From positions 1 through 45,184 of the forward strand of contig NZ_JACJSJ010000069.1 in assembly GCF_014698115.1 (NCBI RefSeq): DNA of 45,184 nucleotides, given 5' to 3'. This DNA is from Nostoc sp. FACHB-973. Its GTDB lineage: Bacteria; Cyanobacteriota; Cyanobacteriia; Cyanobacteriales; Nostocaceae. Under the pieces are notes generated by a model, which was not told where the DNA came from, ran no database searches, and saw only the letters and a program-made list of their open reading frames with translations. Within the stretch, counting starts at the first letter, position 1. Every line of letters starts with the position of its first letter. Shown piece by piece: positions 42,901-45,184 of this stretch. The position numbers and the translations under genes are program-made.

Positions 42901-45002
42901 TCCAATTCTAATAAATAATGTAAATAATCTTCTCTCAATGACAGAATAATTTTTACGAATGGAATATTTAGACATTCACTGAAAAATTTGTAAAATTCTA
43001 TTCTTTGTGTGCTAGGGTTACTAACAAAGAAAAACTCTTCAAATTGATCTAATATCAGAATTATCGTATAATTTCGCTCAGTTGCTAATCGAATGTTTTC
43101 GAGCAGTACAGTAGGTGTATAATCGAGATTAGCTGATATTCCTGTATGTGCTAAGGCTTGGTTAACAGTGCTTACCAAAACTGTAACCCAATCAGTATAA
43201 ACAGACAAAACAATCGGTATAGGAATGCGTTCACCGATAACTTTTCCCCTCAGCGCTGGTACTAAACCAGCTTTGATAATTGAACTCTTTCCTACACCTG
43301 ATTGTCCATAAATTACTGTGAGTTTGTAGTCAGCACGAGCAATTCTTTCAATCAAACGATTGACATCTTGTTGTCGTCCAGAAGCAGATATTTCTTGGGC
43401 GACTTCCTCAGGAATAAACGGTATTTTTTCAGATTCTAATACGGGGTTAGCTTTGGAACGTTGTGGCTGCAATTGACTTGCACCAATGAAAGCACGAAAG
43501 CCATACTGATGTTCTATTTGAATTTTTTCTTGTTTAAGCTTGAAGGCTTCTGTATAGTCATGACGCTCAAAAAAGTAAAGCGATCGCAATTCCTCTAAAA
43601 TCTCTAAGTAAAGTGATGGTTGATGTTGTAACTCACAAACCACCTTCGCCCATTCCAAGTTATTGATTGCTTCTTCCCACTCACCTAAATGCCTTTGTGT
43701 ACGTGCTAGTAAGAGAAGATACCAACTTTCTTGCCTTCGGGAAACTTCTGTTGCTGCTTCACTGATAGAAAGTGCTGTATTCGCTAACTCATGAGCCAGT
43801 ACCCAATTTGACTCAGAAGCTGCTACATTTGCCAAAAAACCATAATTTTGAGCAATCTGTGCCGGATTTCCATAAGTTTTCTGTAGACGTAATGACTTTT
43901 GAGCTAATTCTTTTAATTCATCCCAAGCTTGTAAACGTTGCAGCATTTCACAAACAGGTGAAATAAATTTAGCAACTAAATCTTCTCTTTCTACCTCTTC
44001 CAATATTTCCAGGCATTGTTTAAACCATAAAAGAGCATGTTGGCAATAGCTACTATTAGCACTATGGTTTAAGTCTGCCATGCGACGATAACATAGCCCC
44101 AGGTGGAATAGTACTATTGCTTGCTTGAGTAAAGATGAAGGAGATGTAGCTTTAGCTTCCCGAAGGGTAGGACATGAAGGGGATACGAGTAATTGATCAC
44201 TGATTTTCCCCACTTTGCCACTTTCTAATTCTGCTATTCTTTTTGTTTCTTGCTGCCACAATGCTAGGCTTCTTTGATAATTGGCTAAAGCACCATTAAT
44301 TTGATCGTTAGCGTATTTATCTCGCCCCAAAACAAATTCTAAACTCGCTTCTAATCCTGGTGTTAATTGAATGCCATACAAGCGCAGCAAGTCATTCCGC
44401 GCTGATTCTATTTCGTGGCGGTGTTGGGATTTGGGATCTAAATCTAGAGAAGCATTAGATAAAAATGTTTCGGCACCTGCTTCTAAAACTTTGGCAAATA
44501 AAGATTCTGCTTCTTGATTAATCAAAGCAATTAAATCTGTTTTTGCCATTTCAAATTTAATAGTAGTTGCAGCCCAGCTTTTGAAATCAGGGGCTAATCT
44601 AGAAAGCAATGATGCTACTTCATCTTGTAGCCACAATACTACTGGAAATGGAAAAGTTGCAGCATAGATATCTCGTGCTTGGTTGATGCCTGTAAGTAAG
44701 TTTTCCAAGTCAATAACTGACTCAAGACCAAAAACCATAACAGCTGATGAGAAAGAGTCTGTGACAACAACAGGATTATCTAGAAATAGTTGTGAAACTA
44801 TTGTGTTGTGTAAGGAAGTAGTTGATGAATTGAGAACGATTTCTCTCAGATTGATGTCTTGAGTGAGGGAGCGAATATTTTCTAACATTTGCTCCCGTAA
44901 TTGGCCGTAATTACACCGAACTAAAATCAGAGCAAATTGACCTTCAGAAAGGGCGATCGCTCTAATCAGTCTTTGTAAAGTATGCTGATTTTCTTTGGTC
45001 AT
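39975..45002 (-). CDS. nSTAND-type NTPase with 14 WD40 repeats
   Basis: The frame opens at 45032 but ATG 45002 (TKENQHTLQRLIRAIALSEG) is the likely start because the extra codons come from a repeat. It gives 1675 residues. An N-terminal domain (about 1-190) resembles a P-loop-less AAA-like fold (FALILVRCNYGQLREQM). TPR-like helices cover about 255-505. The nSTAND module has Walker A LTVIYGQSGVGKSSIIKAGL near 568 and IILILDQFEEFFFVSN as Walker B. One membrane helix lies near 945-968 (IAGVVLSIMGGIIAALWW). From about 1047 to 1650 come 14 WD40 repeats of the form GHxDxVxxVxFSPDGxLLASxSxDxTVKLW, enough for two seven-bladed propellers. Such STAND proteins are signalling scaffolds or conflict-system sensors. 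Confidence 0.92.
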   Translation of the reverse strand: MTKENQHTLQRLIRAIALSEGQFALILVRCNYGQLREQMLENIRSLTQDINLREIVLNSSTTSLHNTIVSQLFLDNPVVVTDSFSSAVMVFGLESVIDLENLLTGINQARDIYAATFPFPVVLWLQDEVASLLSRLAPDFKSWAATTIKFEMAKTDLIALINQEAESLFAKVLEAGAETFLSNASLDLDPKSQHRHEIESARNDLLRLYGIQLTPGLEASLEFVLGRDKYANDQINGALANYQRSLALWQQETKRIAELESGKVGKISDQLLVSPSCPTLREAKATSPSSLLKQAIVLFHLGLCYRRMADLNHSANSSYCQHALLWFKQCLEILEEVEREDLVAKFISPVCEMLQRLQAWDELKELAQKSLRLQKTYGNPAQIAQNYGFLANVAASESNWVLAHELANTALSISEAATEVSRRQESWYLLLLARTQRHLGEWEEAINNLEWAKVVCELQHQPSLYLEILEELRSLYFFERHDYTEAFKLKQEKIQIEHQYGFRAFIGASQLQPQRSKANPVLESEKIPFIPEEVAQEISASGRQQDVNRLIERIARADYKLTVIYGQSGVGKSSIIKAGLVPALRGKVIGERIPIPIVLSVYTDWVTVLVSTVNQALAHTGISANLDYTPTVLLENIRLATERNYTIILILDQFEEFFFVSNPSTQRIEFYKFFSECLNIPFVKIILSLREDYLHYLLELERLSQKNTTGLYDLGVINQNILDKDIRYYLGKFSSQDAKAIIHSLTQRSHYELSDELINRLVQDLTVELDEVHPIELQIVGAQLEIENITTIAQYKLCGGWTKLVERWLGQVIKDCGEENEKLSWKLLFELTDEKGTRPLKNKADLATALVNNHDIETISGFDIVGELILEILVGSGLVLRVREELGDRYQLVHDYLVEPIRQKNNYGIAAELQKIKLAKTKAEVAQKLSQQQLNLVLQKRLKEARIAGVVLSIMGGIIAALWWQADLQKRAAISQTLRAERSETNLKISAIAAASEALFASNKEFDALLESLRAWRRLKQTQIVQPDTRMRVVTALQQAVYGVTEVNRLEGHTDIVWGLTFSPDGQLLASGSRDRTVKLWRPDGTLLQTLKGHTDAVTAVSFSPDGQTLASASLDKTVQIWRQNLITGEFYPRPDKTLKGHGDWVYSVNFSPDGELLATGGKDATIKIWGKDGSLVKILRGHGGWVNWVSFSPDGQFIASASDDKTVKIWRRNGSLVTTLQGHQQGVTVVAFSPDGKLLASAGRDKTVKLWRREENTSTDGFKFVFYKTLQQHSNTVWSLSFSFDGKKLASGSEDNTINLWSITGSLLKTFKGHNDAVASLAFSPNNKLLASGSFDKNVKLWSLDPPTPSILKGHENRVLSVAWSPHGRMLASGSSDRTVKLWLTDTSNGEVKTRLYKTLIGHTDKVPSVSFDPKGKILASASYDKTVKLWRLDGSLIKTLHGHRDSVMSVNFSPNGELLASASKDKTIKLWNRQGKLLKTLVGHQGWVNNVNFSPDNQVLASASDDQTVKLWRRDGTLLKTFSPHDSWVLGVSFSPTDELLASASWDNTVRLWRRDGTLLKTLLKGYSDSVNAVTFSPNGKLLAAAGWDGTVKLWSREGKLIKSLNGHHAPVLSVSFSPDGQTLASASDDNTIILWNLDLDDLVVRGCHWVDDYLKHNRNLEQRDRHLCDGIL

Positions 45003-45108
45003 TGGGTATGGGACATTGGCCAAACAGGGCATGGGGCATTAGTCATTTGTTATTTGCAAAGGACAAAGCACGGGAGCATCCCAAATGTGCAAAAATAAAT
45101 GAAGAAAC

Positions 45109-45137
45109 ATTATTCGCGAGGTTTCATCGCGAATAAT
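45109..45137 (-). terminator. Perfect 10-bp hairpin after the gene at the right edge
   Basis: ATTATTCGCG (45109-45118) pairs with CGCGAATAAT (45128-45137) around a 9-nt loop. It lies just downstream of the stop of the partial minus-strand gene at the edge and about 107 nt upstream of the WD40 gene start. The following minus-strand bases GTTTCTTC are only moderately T-rich. Confidence 0.6.
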
Positions 45138-45145
45138 ATAGGGAC

Positions 45146-45184
45146 TCAATCTTGTGGGTCTTCCTCCTCTTGCTCAGACCCAGA
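45146..45184 (-). CDS. C-terminal end of a minus-strand gene (partial)
   Basis: Reading from the window edge, one frame encodes the acidic tail SGSEQEEEDPQD followed by TGA at 45148-45146. The hairpin just after it supports a real gene end. Too little is visible to name the product. Confidence 0.4.
   Translation of the reverse strand, partial: SGSEQEEEDPQD

Noticed and set aside
1..45184. CRISPR arrays, tRNA, rRNA and tmRNA genes
   Set aside because: No regularly spaced 23-37 bp repeats with unique spacers, and no tRNA T-loop/anticodon arrangement or rRNA segment was recognised. The short tandem arrays are minisatellites without spacers.

Overview
The window comes from a filamentous, heterocyst-forming cyanobacterium of the Nostoc/Anabaena group. 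Evidence is psbO, a group 3 SigF-type sigma factor, the cyanobacterial-type RibBA with a long C-terminal tail, a HetP-family gene, many GCGATCGC (HIP1) octamers, and dense Nostoc-type short repeats (GGGGAGT heptamers, GAGGGAGAT nonamers, TAGAGACGCGA hairpins). I see no tRNA, rRNA or CRISPR array. All family names rest on motif recognition by eye; no database search was run.

Region 1 (1-9.8 kb) is the most distinctive accessory block. It holds the 3' part of a HopA1-family gene, a HetP-like gene, and a minus-strand set reading HTH protein, 1031-aa exporter (cyclic-nucleotide-binding-like domain, C39 peptidase, ABC transporter), HlyD adaptor, parvulin-like isomerase. In Anabaena hetP lies beside hetC, which encodes a C39/ABC exporter of similar design, so this looks like a hetC-hetP-type or RiPP-export locus. 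Upstream of the HTH gene lies about 1.8 kb without a convincing gene but with several strong inverted repeats and a terminator.

Region 2 (9.8-22 kb) is mostly core: Uma2 nuclease-like protein, rpmB, htpG, a methyltransferase, a peptidoglycan amidase, ribBA, argC and eno. A two-gene AbiL-type (AAA ATPase plus RloB) defence cassette sits inside it. Region 3 (22.3-26.1 kb) is a NACHT STAND NTPase followed after 5 bp by a multi-pass membrane protein with an alanine/glycine-rich repeat-coded segment, possibly a two-component immune-type system.

Region 4 (26.4-32.8 kb) holds gloA, clpB, cinA and glyA. A 137-bp MITE with a 10-bp target duplication lies directly at the cinA stop codon. Region 5 (33.3-35.1 kb) is a three-gene cassette led by a TIGR04255-family gene; its function is unknown. 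Region 6 (35.3-39.7 kb) has sigF, a lipoprotein gene and a small downstream gene, then psbO and a small conserved-looking gene. Region 7 (40-45.2 kb) is a 1685-codon nSTAND-type NTPase with 14 WD40 repeats, then the last codons of another minus-strand gene at the edge.

Intergenic repeats are a theme: G-rich and C-rich minisatellite arms face each other in many gaps and could fold into long hairpins. In the exporter gene three repeat families have been taken into the reading frame. The strongest candidates for undescribed biology are the HetP/exporter/HopA1 block, the NACHT plus membrane-partner pair, and the TIGR04255 three-gene cassette.
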